Positions 10,126 to 19,493 of a stretch of DNA of 64,000 nucleotides are shown here, in pieces. The translations under genes and the position numbers were made by a program. Source of the stretch: Gammaproteobacteria bacterium (GTDB lineage: Bacteria; Pseudomonadota; Gammaproteobacteria; Burkholderiales; Rhodocyclaceae); NCBI GenBank assembly GCA_018828385.1, contig JAHJVE010000020.1:248001-312000 (forward strand), written 5' to 3'. The notes under the pieces were generated by a model. It saw nothing but the letters and a program-made list of their open reading frames with translations. It was not told the origin of the DNA and made no database searches. The first letter of the stretch is position 1. Each line of letters begins with the position of its first letter.

Positions 10126-11991
10126 TCAGCCTCTGGAATCGATGACGAAGGAATCCTGACCGCTGTACACCGCCTCGATCAGTTCCGCCCGGCGCGTCAG
10201 GACAGCCCGCTGGTTGATCGATCCCTTGTCGGTTATCTCGCTGTGGTCGATGGAGGGCGGCGTTTCCAGCAGGCGGATCCAGGCGATCCGGTTGGCCGAG
10301 CCGGTGGCGCTCTGGTTCACAACCGCCATGAGGCCACGGAAATGGTCGCGGACGGTGGGGTGAGTCATCACCTCGAACTGGTCGGCGGCCTCGTCCAGCC
10401 CGGCCAGTTGCCGGCATTCGGCAAGACGGGCGAAGACCAGCATGCCGATTTGGTCGCGGTTCATGCCGGCGACGACGACATCCTGCACGTAGGGCGCGCC
10501 GGCGGTGATGACCTTGGCGCGCAAAGGGCCGACGCTGACGAAGGTGCCCGACGACAGCTTGAAGTCCTCGGCGATCCGGCCGTCGAAGACCAGGCCGAGC
10601 GCCAGCTCTTCCTCGTCGACGAATTTCAGCGCATCGCCCGTGCAGTAGTAGCCCTCGTCGTCGAAGACTTCGCGGGTCTGTTCCGGATTGCGCCAATAGC
10701 CCGGCATGACGTGCGGACCGCGCATGCGCGCTTCCAGCTTGCCGTCGACCGGCACCAGCTTGACCTCGCAGCCGGGCGCCGGCAGACCGACGTAGCCGGC
10801 GCCGATCACGCCGCCCGTGGTAAACGTGCAGGAGGGCGAGGTTTCGGTCATGCCCAGACCGGCCATCATCAGGATGCGATGGCCGCAGTGGGCTTCGGTG
10901 ACGCGGTCGAGACGATCCCACGCCGCTTGCGAAAGGCCGGCGCCGGCAAAGAAGAAGAGCTTGAGGCGGGAGAAAAACACCTCGCGCAACTCGGCATCCT
11001 GTTCGAGGGCGACGGTCAGGTCTTCCCAGGCTTTCGGCACGTTGAAATAGACGGTCGGCGAGATGTCGCGCAAATTGCGCAGGGTTTCGCCGAAGCGCTT
11101 GGGCGTCGGCTGGCCGTCGTCGATGTAGAAGCTGCCGCCGTTGTAGAGCGCGATGCCGACGTTATGGCTGCCGCCGAAGGTGTGGTTCCACGGCAGCCAG
11201 TCGATCAACACCGGCGGCTCCTCGCCGAACACCGGGAAGGTTTGCAGCAGCATCTGCTGGTTGGCGCAGAGCATGCGTTGGGTGGTGACGACGGCTTTCG
11301 GCAACTTGGTCGAGCCGGAGGTGAACAGGAACTTGGCAATGGTCTCCGGGCCAACCGCCGCATTGGCGGCATCGACATTGCGCGGCTCGGTGGCGAGCAG
11401 TTCGGCGAAGCTCGTGCTGTTGCGGTCGGCGAGCTTTCCCTGGCCCAAAATGACCCCGGTTTCGGCGTCGACCGCAGCAGCGATGGCCTTGGCGAAACTA
11501 TCGCCATCCGCGGCATAGACCAGGCCGGGCGTTACCGTGCCGACGATATGCCGGAGCTTGCCGAAATCCGTGGCGACAAGCGAATAGGCCGGCGAGACCG
11601 GCGAGTACGGGATACCGACGTACATCGCGGCGAGCATCAACTGGATATGTTCGAGGTCGTTGCCGGAGAGCACGAGCAGCGGGCGGTCGACCGACAGGCC
11701 GCGGTCGAGCAGCCCCTGGCCGAGACAGCGCACGCGGCGCAGCATCTCGGCATAGCTCAGGCGAATCCACTCGCCATCGGCACCGCGCGCCGCCATCAGC
11801 GTGCGTTCCGGGAACTGTCGGGCGCCGGATACCAGCCGGTCGGTCAGGCGCACCGGGTAATCGCCGAGCGCTTCCAGCGAGCGGATATGCCAGCCGCCGT
11901 CGGCATCGCGACGAATTTCGGGGGGCGGGTGGCCGATGCTGACCGGGCGGTAGTCGGCTGCGACGATGCGGTGGAATGACGGGTTGCTCAT
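10126..11991 (-). CDS. fcs: Feruloyl-CoA synthetase
   Basis: ANL-superfamily acid:CoA ligase (621 aa) that activates ferulate and other hydroxycinnamates with ATP and CoA. The adenylate loop FTSGSTKLPKAV is near residue 216, DWLPWNHTFGGSHN near 265 and GLGMTETSPSC near 380, with GRIAEDFKLSSGTFV carrying the hinge region. I start at MSNPSFHRI (11991) because upstream in-frame codons belong to the antisense of the neighbouring gene. A second copy is at 58824-60674, clearly homologous along its length. The alternative reading, a general medium-chain acyl-CoA synthetase, is less likely given the ech and vdh neighbours. Confidence 0.9.
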   Translation of the reverse strand: MSNPSFHRIVAADYRPVSIGHPPPEIRRDADGGWHIRSLEALGDYPVRLTDRLVSGARQFPERTLMAARGADGEWIRLSYAEMLRRVRCLGQGLLDRGLSVDRPLLVLSGNDLEHIQLMLAAMYVGIPYSPVSPAYSLVATDFGKLRHIVGTVTPGLVYAADGDSFAKAIAAAVDAETGVILGQGKLADRNSTSFAELLATEPRNVDAANAAVGPETIAKFLFTSGSTKLPKAVVTTQRMLCANQQMLLQTFPVFGEEPPVLIDWLPWNHTFGGSHNVGIALYNGGSFYIDDGQPTPKRFGETLRNLRDISPTVYFNVPKAWEDLTVALEQDAELREVFFSRLKLFFFAGAGLSQAAWDRLDRVTEAHCGHRILMMAGLGMTETSPSCTFTTGGVIGAGYVGLPAPGCEVKLVPVDGKLEARMRGPHVMPGYWRNPEQTREVFDDEGYYCTGDALKFVDEEELALGLVFDGRIAEDFKLSSGTFVSVGPLRAKVITAGAPYVQDVVVAGMNRDQIGMLVFARLAECRQLAGLDEAADQFEVMTHPTVRDHFRGLMAVVNQSATGSANRIAWIRLLETPPSIDHSEITDKGSINQRAVLTRRAELIEAVYSGQDSFVIDSRG

Positions 11992-12028
11992 CGTGTCTCC
12001 TTGTATTTTTGTATTTGCGGCCCGGCAA

Positions 12029-13819
12029 TCAGGCCAGAAAGGCCGATTCGGGCAGCGTCGCCAGGGTGGCCGAGGCGACGACGGTTTCGGCCCAGGCCCG
12101 GACTTGCGGCGCATAGGTGGCGAACCAGAATTCGCCGATGGCCAGCACGCCGCGCAGATAGTCGGCGTTGTCCGGCGTCTCGGCCAGCGCGGCATGGGCC
12201 GCCCGCGTCGCCTGGGCAACGCGCCAGCCGGCGCAGACCAGACCGCACAGGTGCAGGAAGGGCTGCGCCGCGGTGTGCACGACGTCGAGCCGTTGATTGC
12301 CGCTGGCCAGCAGGAATTCGCCGGCCCGCTCGAGATCGCCGGCATTGACCGACAACATGCGGGCATGCCCGGCCAGATCGGGGATCAGCGCCAGGACGGT
12401 CGCCTCGGCGCGGATATCGGCGAGCAGTTCGCGCAGGGTCACGCCCTTGTCGCGCAGGATTTTCCGGCCGACGAGGTCGATCGCCTGGATGCCGGTCGTG
12501 CCCTCGTAGATGCGGGTGACACGCGAGTCGCGATAGTGCTGGGCGACGCCGGTTTCCTCGACGAAGCCCATGCCGCCGAAGACCTGGATGGCATCGTCGC
12601 AGACGATATTCCCGGTTTCCGTGTTCCAGCCTTTGAGAATCGGCATGAGCAGGTCGATATGGCGGCGGCAACGCTCGGCGACAGCGGCATCCGGATTGTG
12701 ATTGGCATGATCGAACCAGCCGGCCGCCGTATAGACCAGGGCGCGCATGGCGAACAGGCGGGTCCGCATGGCCAGCAGCTGGCGCTTGACCTCGGCATGC
12801 CTGGCAATCGGCTGGCCGACTTCACCGCTTACCGCATGGCGTCCCTGAACCCGCTCATCGGCGTATCGCAGCGCCATCTGGTAGGCCCGTTCGGCGACGC
12901 CGACGCCCTGGATGGCGACGCCGAAGCGGGCATCGTTCATCATCACGAACATGGTTTCGATGCCGCGATTCAGCTCGCCGACCAGGTAACCGACGGCGCC
13001 GCCGGCATCGCCATAGGCCATGGTGCAGGTCGGGCTGCCGTGGATGCCCATCTTGTGTTCGAGCGAAACGGCGCGCACGTCGTTCTTCGCGCCCAGGCTG
13101 CCGTCAGCGTTGACCAGGAACTTGGGCACCAGGAACAGCGAAATGCCCTTGATCCCCGGCGGCGCATCCGGCAGACGGGCAAGCACCAGATGCACGATGT
13201 TGCCGGCCAGTTCGTGGTCGCCGTAGGAAATGAAAATCTTCTGGCCGAACAGGCGATAGCTGCCGTCGCCGGCGTCTTCGGCGCGCATGCGGATCGCCGC
13301 CAGATCGGAGCCGGCCTGCGGCTCGGTCAGGCTCATGTTGCAGGCCCATTCGCCGCTGACAATCTTCGGCAGATAAAGCCCCTTGATCGCTTCGCTGGCC
13401 GCCAGTTCAAGAGCCTCGGTCTGGCCCAGCGTCAGTTGCGGCAACATGGCGAAGGCCTGATTGGCGGCAAACCACATTTCCCAGACCGGGGCCGACAGCG
13501 CCTTGGGCAAACCCTGGCCGCCGTATTCGGCGGGCAGCGACAGGCCGAGCCAGCCGCTGGCGACGAATTGATCCCAGGCTTCTTGCCAGCCCTCGGGCGT
13601 GACCACCCGTTCGCCGTCGAGGCGACAGCCCTGGACGTCGCCGACCTTGTTCAGCGGCGCCAGGACACCGGAGGCGAACTTGCCGGCCTCCTCCAGGATG
13701 CTGTAGACCAGTTCCGGCTCGGCGTCCGCGCAGCCCGGCAAGGCGGCGATGGCGTCGATGCCGACCAACTTGTCGAGGATAAATTGCATATCGCGCAAGG
13801 GGGCGCCATAGCTGTCCAT
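12029..13819 (-). CDS. Acyl-CoA dehydrogenase (long, ~596 aa class)
   Basis: FAD-dependent acyl-CoA dehydrogenase (596 aa) with an extended C-terminus as in the DmdC/FadE-like class. SLTEPQAGSDL (near residue 163) is the flavin/substrate motif; QVFGGMGFVEETGVAQHYRDSR lies in the region that binds FAD across the dimer, and RIYEGTTGIQAIDL holds the catalytic-acid region. Located between fcs and vdh, it probably dehydrogenates a hydroxyphenylpropanoyl-CoA, feeding dihydro-derivatives (such as dihydroferulate) into the feruloyl-CoA route. That substrate is inferred from the operon only. Confidence 0.85.
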   Translation of the reverse strand: MDSYGAPLRDMQFILDKLVGIDAIAALPGCADAEPELVYSILEEAGKFASGVLAPLNKVGDVQGCRLDGERVVTPEGWQEAWDQFVASGWLGLSLPAEYGGQGLPKALSAPVWEMWFAANQAFAMLPQLTLGQTEALELAASEAIKGLYLPKIVSGEWACNMSLTEPQAGSDLAAIRMRAEDAGDGSYRLFGQKIFISYGDHELAGNIVHLVLARLPDAPPGIKGISLFLVPKFLVNADGSLGAKNDVRAVSLEHKMGIHGSPTCTMAYGDAGGAVGYLVGELNRGIETMFVMMNDARFGVAIQGVGVAERAYQMALRYADERVQGRHAVSGEVGQPIARHAEVKRQLLAMRTRLFAMRALVYTAAGWFDHANHNPDAAVAERCRRHIDLLMPILKGWNTETGNIVCDDAIQVFGGMGFVEETGVAQHYRDSRVTRIYEGTTGIQAIDLVGRKILRDKGVTLRELLADIRAEATVLALIPDLAGHARMLSVNAGDLERAGEFLLASGNQRLDVVHTAAQPFLHLCGLVCAGWRVAQATRAAHAALAETPDNADYLRGVLAIGEFWFATYAPQVRAWAETVVASATLATLPESAFLA

Positions 13820-13835
13820 TCGGGTCTCCTGCTGT

Positions 13836-13855
13836 GGATCGGTTCGGGCCGATCC
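13836..13855 (-). promoter_or_regulatory. Small hairpin in the leader of the acyl-CoA dehydrogenase gene
   Basis: GGATCGG (13836-13842) and CCGATCC (13849-13855) form a 7-bp stem with a TTCGGG loop, 16 bases upstream of the start codon. It could affect translation start or mRNA stability; no T-run is present. Confidence 0.4.
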
Positions 13856-13869
13856 TGAATATTCTGTTG

Positions 13870-13900
13870 GGCCGGCCCGGAATAACCTCCCGGACCGGCC
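13870..13900 (-). terminator. Hairpin downstream of vanillin dehydrogenase (possible attenuator)
   Basis: GGCCGGCCCGG (13870-13880) pairs with CCGGACCGGCC (13890-13900) with one wobble, 9-base loop. It starts 6 bases after the vdh stop codon. There is no run of T after it on the minus strand, so it is more likely an mRNA-stabilising or partial terminator structure. Confidence 0.5.
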
Positions 13901-13906
13901 GTTCGA

Positions 13907-15361
13907 TTACACCGGGTAGTGGCGATGCGTCGTCTGGATGGTGATCCAGCGCAGCTCGGTGAACTCGGCGACGCCGGCCTTGCCGCCGAAGCGGCCGTAA
14001 CCGGACGACTTGACGCCGCCGAAGGGCATTTGCGCCTCGTCATGGACGGTCGACGAGTTGATGTGGCAAATACCGGATTCGATGCGCTTGGCCACTGCCA
14101 GTGCGCGCCCGATATCCTTGCTGAACACCGCGGCGGACAGGCCGTATTCGCTGTCGTTGGCGAGGCGGATCGCCTCCTCGTCGTTGGCGGCGCGCAGCAC
14201 GGTGACGACCGGGCCGAAAGCCTCTTCCTTGTAGAGTTCCATGTCGGCGGTCAGGCCGTCGACCAGCACCGGTTGCAACACCGCGCCATCGAGCTGGACG
14301 GCACCGGTCGCGAGGCGGGCACCCTTGCCGGTCGCATCCTCGACCAGGCGCTTGACGCGGGCCGCCGCTTCCGGGTTGACCATGGCGCCGAGAATGCAAC
14401 CTTCCGTACCAGGCTTGCCGGCCTTCATACCGGCCACCTTGGCGGCCAGCTTGCCGACGAAAGCATCGGCCACGGCACTGGAAACGATGATGCGATCGGT
14501 GGACATGCAGATCTGGCCCTGGTTGAAATAGGAACCGAAAGCGGCCGCCGTGACGGCTTCGTCGAGATCGGCGTCGTCGAGGATGAGCATCGGATTCTTG
14601 CCGCCCAATTCCAGCACGGCGGGCTTCAGGTATTTGGCCGACAACTGGCCGATGATCCGACCTACTGCGGTCGACCCGGTGAAATTGACTCTTTTCACGG
14701 CCGGGTTGGCGATCAGGCGTTCGACCAGAGCGGGTGCGTCGGCCGGTGCATTGGTCACGACATTGACCACGCCGGCCGGGAAACCGGCTTCGACAAAAAC
14801 CTGGCCGATCAGGCGGTGCACCGCCGGCGTCAGTTCGGAAGCCTTGAGCACGACGGTATTGCCACAAGCCAGCGGCACGGCGATGGCGCGCGTGCCGAGA
14901 ATGACCGGCGCGTTCCACGGGGCGATGCCGAGCACGACACCGGCCGGCTGGCGCAAGGCCATGGCCAGGTTGCCTTCGACATCGCTGGGGATCACTTCGC
15001 CGCCGACCTGAGTGACCAGACCGGCCGCATCGCGCAGCATGTTGGCCGCCAGCATGGCGTTGAAGCCGTACCAGATCGGCGTCGATCCGGCTTCGGCGAC
15101 GCCCAGGTCGATGAAGTCCTTGGCGTGGCTGTCCATGACGTCGGCCGCCTTCAACAGCAATTTGCGCCGTTCGCTCGGCGGCATCGCCGACCAGGCCGGG
15201 AAAGCGGCAGCGGCGGCGGCCACCGCAGCATCGGCATCGGCCAGGGTTGCCGCGGCGACGACGGAAACCACCTCGCCACCGACCGGATTCTTGCGCTCGA
15301 AAGTCGCCCCGTTCGATGCCGGGCAGGCGGCGCCGCCGATCAACAATTCAACTTTGTTCAT
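13907..15361 (-). CDS. vdh: Vanillin dehydrogenase (NAD-dependent aldehyde dehydrogenase)
   Basis: Aldehyde dehydrogenase superfamily (484 aa) that oxidises vanillin to vanillate. The conserved catalytic Glu lies in LELGGKNP near residue 251 and the nucleophilic Cys in QGQICMST near 285; GSTAVG is in the coenzyme site. The ATG at 15361 (MNKVELLIGG) has the ribosome site GAGGAG at the right distance. Gene order ech-vdh-acyl-CoA dehydrogenase-fcs supports vanillin as the substrate. It also resembles salicylaldehyde and benzaldehyde dehydrogenases, so broad use of aromatic aldehydes is likely. Confidence 0.88.
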   Translation of the reverse strand: MNKVELLIGGAACPASNGATFERKNPVGGEVVSVVAAATLADADAAVAAAAAAFPAWSAMPPSERRKLLLKAADVMDSHAKDFIDLGVAEAGSTPIWYGFNAMLAANMLRDAAGLVTQVGGEVIPSDVEGNLAMALRQPAGVVLGIAPWNAPVILGTRAIAVPLACGNTVVLKASELTPAVHRLIGQVFVEAGFPAGVVNVVTNAPADAPALVERLIANPAVKRVNFTGSTAVGRIIGQLSAKYLKPAVLELGGKNPMLILDDADLDEAVTAAAFGSYFNQGQICMSTDRIIVSSAVADAFVGKLAAKVAGMKAGKPGTEGCILGAMVNPEAAARVKRLVEDATGKGARLATGAVQLDGAVLQPVLVDGLTADMELYKEEAFGPVVTVLRAANDEEAIRLANDSEYGLSAAVFSKDIGRALAVAKRIESGICHINSSTVHDEAQMPFGGVKSSGYGRFGGKAGVAEFTELRWITIQTTHRHYPV

Positions 15362-15416
15362 GTATGTCTCCTCTGTTCGGAAAGCTGCCGGGGGACTTAT
15401 GCCCCGGCATGCTGTT

Positions 15417-16247
15417 TCAGCGCTTGTAGGATTGCAGGCCCGGCTTGATCGTCTTGTCGTCGAGGAACTGCTTGAGGCCCTTGGCGCGGCCTTGTTCCGG
15501 GTCGCGACCATTCGACTGGTCGACCTTGGCGTAGAGGTAATCCTCGTTCTGTTCCCAGTTCAGTTCGCGGCAACGCTTGAAGCCATGCTTGGCATAGCGC
15601 AGCACGGCCGGGTTCTTTTCCAGCAGCTTGCCGGCCAATGCCTTGACCTCGTCGCGCAGTTGGGCGCGCGGCACGCTCTTGTTGACCAGGCCCATTTCAG
15701 CGGCCTGCTTGCCGGTCCAGGTTTCGCCGGTCATCACGTAGTAGAGGGCGGCGCGGTGACCCATGGTGTCGGCGACGGCCTTGCTGACCAGATTGCCCGG
15801 CGGGATACCCCAGTTGATTTCGGACAGACCGAAGACGGCTTCGTCGGCGGCGATGGCCAGGTCGCAAGCGACCAGCGGCGAGAAGGCGCCGCCGAAACAC
15901 CAGCCATTGACCATGGCGATGGTCGCCTTGTTATAGAAGCGCAGCAGCTTCCATTGCCATTGCGAACAGTCGCGACGCATTTTTTCCTGGAAGACGTCGG
16001 ACTTGCCGTCGGTCTCGCGGAAATACTCTTTCAAATCCATGCCGGCCGACCAGGATTCGCCGGCGCCGGTCAGCACCAGCACCTGCACGTCGTCGTCAAG
16101 CTCGAGCGTTTCGAGGATGTCGATCATTTCGCGATTGAGCTGCGGGCTCATCGCATTGCGTTTTTCCGGGCGATTCAGGGTGACCCAGGCAATCCCTTCT
16201 TCGACATCAACCTTGACCACCGACCACCGACCTTCGTATTTCGACAT
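15417..16247 (-). CDS. ech: p-Hydroxycinnamoyl-CoA hydratase/lyase (feruloyl-CoA hydratase-lyase), copy 1
   Basis: Crotonase-fold enzyme (276 aa from MSKYEG; an ATG two codons upstream is also possible) that hydrates feruloyl-CoA and cleaves it to vanillin and acetyl-CoA. The oxyanion-hole region is SAGMDLKEYFR and the active-site Glu lies in FGLSEINWGIPPG; NEDYLYAK contains the Tyr that contacts the phenol. It is first in the operon and faces a MarR-type gene across a promoter region with two dyads. Copy 2 at 57913-58749 differs at only a few residues outside the first dozen. Confidence 0.95.
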   Translation of the reverse strand: MSKYEGRWSVVKVDVEEGIAWVTLNRPEKRNAMSPQLNREMIDILETLELDDDVQVLVLTGAGESWSAGMDLKEYFRETDGKSDVFQEKMRRDCSQWQWKLLRFYNKATIAMVNGWCFGGAFSPLVACDLAIAADEAVFGLSEINWGIPPGNLVSKAVADTMGHRAALYYVMTGETWTGKQAAEMGLVNKSVPRAQLRDEVKALAGKLLEKNPAVLRYAKHGFKRCRELNWEQNEDYLYAKVDQSNGRDPEQGRAKGLKQFLDDKTIKPGLQSYKR

Positions 16248-16268
16248 TGCCATGCTCCTTTTAAAAAG

Positions 16269-16287
16269 ATATCAGGCTACCTGATAT
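16269..16287. promoter_or_regulatory. Perfect dyad, predicted MarR operator A
   Basis: ATATCAGG, three bases, CCTGATAT: a perfect 8-bp inverted repeat about 20 bases upstream of the ech start, so binding would block transcription of the hydroxycinnamate operon. Confidence 0.75.
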
Positions 16288-16401
16288 GTTTTGGATGTTA
16301 TAGGATCCGAATAAAAAATCAAGGGGTGAAATCGATTTCCCAATGGATAATTTTTGCGGCGGGCCGCGACGCGCTGGCGGCGGGTAAAATGACGCCGATT
16401 G

Positions 16402-16420
16402 TTATCAGGCAACCTGTCAT
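16402..16420. promoter_or_regulatory. Imperfect dyad, predicted MarR operator B
   Basis: TTATCAGG, three bases, CCTGTCAT: the same spacing and TATCAGG/CCTG core as operator A. It lies about 65 bases upstream of the MarR start, suggesting autoregulation. Confidence 0.68.
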
Positions 16421-16483
16421 GCTTTGGGTTGCCGCGAAGCCCCATTCAGACTTGCCATCCCTGCTCAGGATCTATCCATCACC

Positions 16484-16969
16484 ATGCCCGAAACCTTGTT
16501 TTCCGACCCGGTCGGCAATATTTCCCGCCCGAGCGGCACCTTTTATCTGATCGGCCGCCTCGATCACGCCCTCAATCGCCGCATGCTCGAGGTGCTGGCG
16601 CCGCTGGGGCTGACCGTCAGTCAGTACACCGCGCTGTCCTTTCTCGAATCGCAGACCCAGATCAGCAACGCCCAATTGGCCGAGCGCACGATGGTTTCGC
16701 CGCAATCGGCCAACGAGATGGTCAAGCAGATGGGCGACAAGGGCTGGGTGGAACGAACCCCGGACCCGTTTCACGGCCGGGTCGTTCGCCTGAGCGTCAC
16801 GGTGGCCGGCACGGTCGTGCTGCAACAGGCCCATGCCGCCGTGGCCAAGCTTGAATCGGCGATGCTGACCGGTCTGACCAAGCCCCAGCGCACTGCCCTG
16901 CAAGGCAGTTTGCGCAGCATCCTGCGTGCCTTGAGCGCGCGGAAGGCTGCGCCCGACCAGCCGGAATAA
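16484..16969 (+). CDS. MarR-family regulator of hydroxycinnamate catabolism
   Basis: Winged-helix dimeric regulator (161 aa). The DNA-binding part is the SNAQLAERTMVSPQSANEMV helix-turn-helix near residues 62-81, followed by the wing DPFHGRVVRLSVT. It is divergent from ech, and a pair of TATCAGG dyads lies between them. FerC and CouR, known MarR regulators of ferulate and coumarate genes, respond to hydroxycinnamoyl-CoA thioesters; the same ligand is likely here. I take the ATG at 16484 (MPETLF); the upstream in-frame ATG at 16424 has no better ribosome site and falls just after operator B. Confidence 0.85.
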   Translation: MPETLFSDPVGNISRPSGTFYLIGRLDHALNRRMLEVLAPLGLTVSQYTALSFLESQTQISNAQLAERTMVSPQSANEMVKQMGDKGWVERTPDPFHGRVVRLSVTVAGTVVLQQAHAAVAKLESAMLTGLTKPQRTALQGSLRSILRALSARKAAPDQPE

Positions 16970-17023
16970 GTTTGCCGGGCGGCTGGTTCGGACCTGGCGG
17001 AGCGAACCCCGCCGTCTTCTGCC

Positions 17024-18238
<1,215 letters not shown>

Positions 18239-18255
18239 TTATTTTGATTGTGTAT

Positions 18256-19350
18256 TCAGCGGGCCGGCTGGCCCGGCCAGACGGCGGCCGGCACCATGAC
18301 TTCGCCGCGCATGATCAGGCGCGCCGTGCGCAGCAGCGCGGCGCGGGTGACTTTCTGCGGATCGGCCGGATCGAGTTCGAGCTCGACCGAGAATTCGCCG
18401 GTCGGATGCTCGACCGACACCCGTTTCGGATTGCCCGCGGCCAGTTGCGCCACGCCAGCCGCCACCGAGCCGGCCAGCACGCAAGCGGTGCCCACCGTCA
18501 CCGCGGCCAGCACGCCGATGGCGTCGTGGCAGACATGCGGAATGAAGCTGCGGGTGGCGATGCTGCCGCCGGCCACCGGGGGGGCGACCAGGGTCATCTT
18601 CGGATAGTTCTTCGCCGTTACATCGCCGAGGCCCATGACGTGGCCGCAGGTAATGCGCAGGCGCTCGATACGGGCTTTCAACTCAAGGTCGGCGTTCAGT
18701 TCGGCCACGCTCTCGTAGCCTGTGCGCCCAACATCGGCCGCCCGGAAAATGACCAGCGGCATACCGTTGTCGATACAGGTGACTTCGATGCCATCGATCA
18801 CATCGACGACATTCCCGGTCGGCAGCAGACCAGAACAGACCGAGCCGGCGGTATCGAGGAAATTGATGGTGATCGGCGCGGAGGTGCCCGGCACACCGTC
18901 GATGCGCGCCTCGCCGTCGTAGCTGACGCGCCCATCCGGCGTGGCGACCGTGATGTCGCACTGCATGTCGGTGTTCAGTGTCAGCACGCGCAGCGTCGTC
19001 GTCTCGCCTTGTGCTTCGACCATGCCGGTTTCCAGCGCGAAAGGCACGACGGCGGCCAGCATGTTGCCGCAGTTGGGCGTCGTATCCACCGTCTCCTTGT
19101 CCGGCTGCAACTGAGCGAACAGGAAATCGAGATCGACGCCCGGCGTCGTGCTCGGCCGGACGATGCCGACCTTGCTGGTCAGCGGATGAGCGCCGCCCAG
19201 CCCGTCGATCTGCCGCTTGTCCGGCGAGCCGAGGGCGGCGAGCAGCACGCGGTCGCGCGTCGCGATGTCGGCCGGCAGGTCGGCTTCGTTGAAGAACGGG
19301 CCGCGCGAAGTGCCGCCGCGCATGAAGAGGGTTTTGATGGCTGTCTGCAT
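18256..19350 (-). CDS. ligU: 4-Oxalomesaconate tautomerase (PrpF family)
   Basis: PrpF/GalD-type isomerase (364 aa) with two diaminopimelate-epimerase-like halves. It interconverts keto/enol or double-bond isomers of oxalomesaconate so that the hydratase LigJ can act. MRGGTSRGPFF near residue 10 and TPNCGNMLAAVVPFA near 85 are family hallmarks; the Cys in NCGN and the Lys in the KNYPKMTL stretch are likely active-site groups. The start ATG at 19350 was chosen as it gives the family N-terminus. Its placement with pobA, and the operator upstream, tie it to the lig pathway. Confidence 0.9.
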   Translation of the reverse strand: MQTAIKTLFMRGGTSRGPFFNEADLPADIATRDRVLLAALGSPDKRQIDGLGGAHPLTSKVGIVRPSTTPGVDLDFLFAQLQPDKETVDTTPNCGNMLAAVVPFALETGMVEAQGETTTLRVLTLNTDMQCDITVATPDGRVSYDGEARIDGVPGTSAPITINFLDTAGSVCSGLLPTGNVVDVIDGIEVTCIDNGMPLVIFRAADVGRTGYESVAELNADLELKARIERLRITCGHVMGLGDVTAKNYPKMTLVAPPVAGGSIATRSFIPHVCHDAIGVLAAVTVGTACVLAGSVAAGVAQLAAGNPKRVSVEHPTGEFSVELELDPADPQKVTRAALLRTARLIMRGEVMVPAAVWPGQPAR

Positions 19351-19399
19351 GGTGCTGATTCTTGCCCGCTCCGCTACCCGGCGAAAGGCAAGCACGCCA

Positions 19400-19425
19400 C
19401 TATCAGCTATATGGTTTTGTTATGG
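19400..19425 (-). promoter_or_regulatory. Predicted LysR operator 3, upstream of ligU-pobA
   Basis: CTATCAGCTAT then TGTTATGG: third copy of the 26-bp dyad, about 50 bases upstream of the tautomerase start. Confidence 0.7.
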
Positions 19426-19493
19426 AAAGCAGCGAATAGAACAAAAAATGTCGAGCGAATTCGGTCAAGAAGTCACTCATGGCGCCGGATTTG

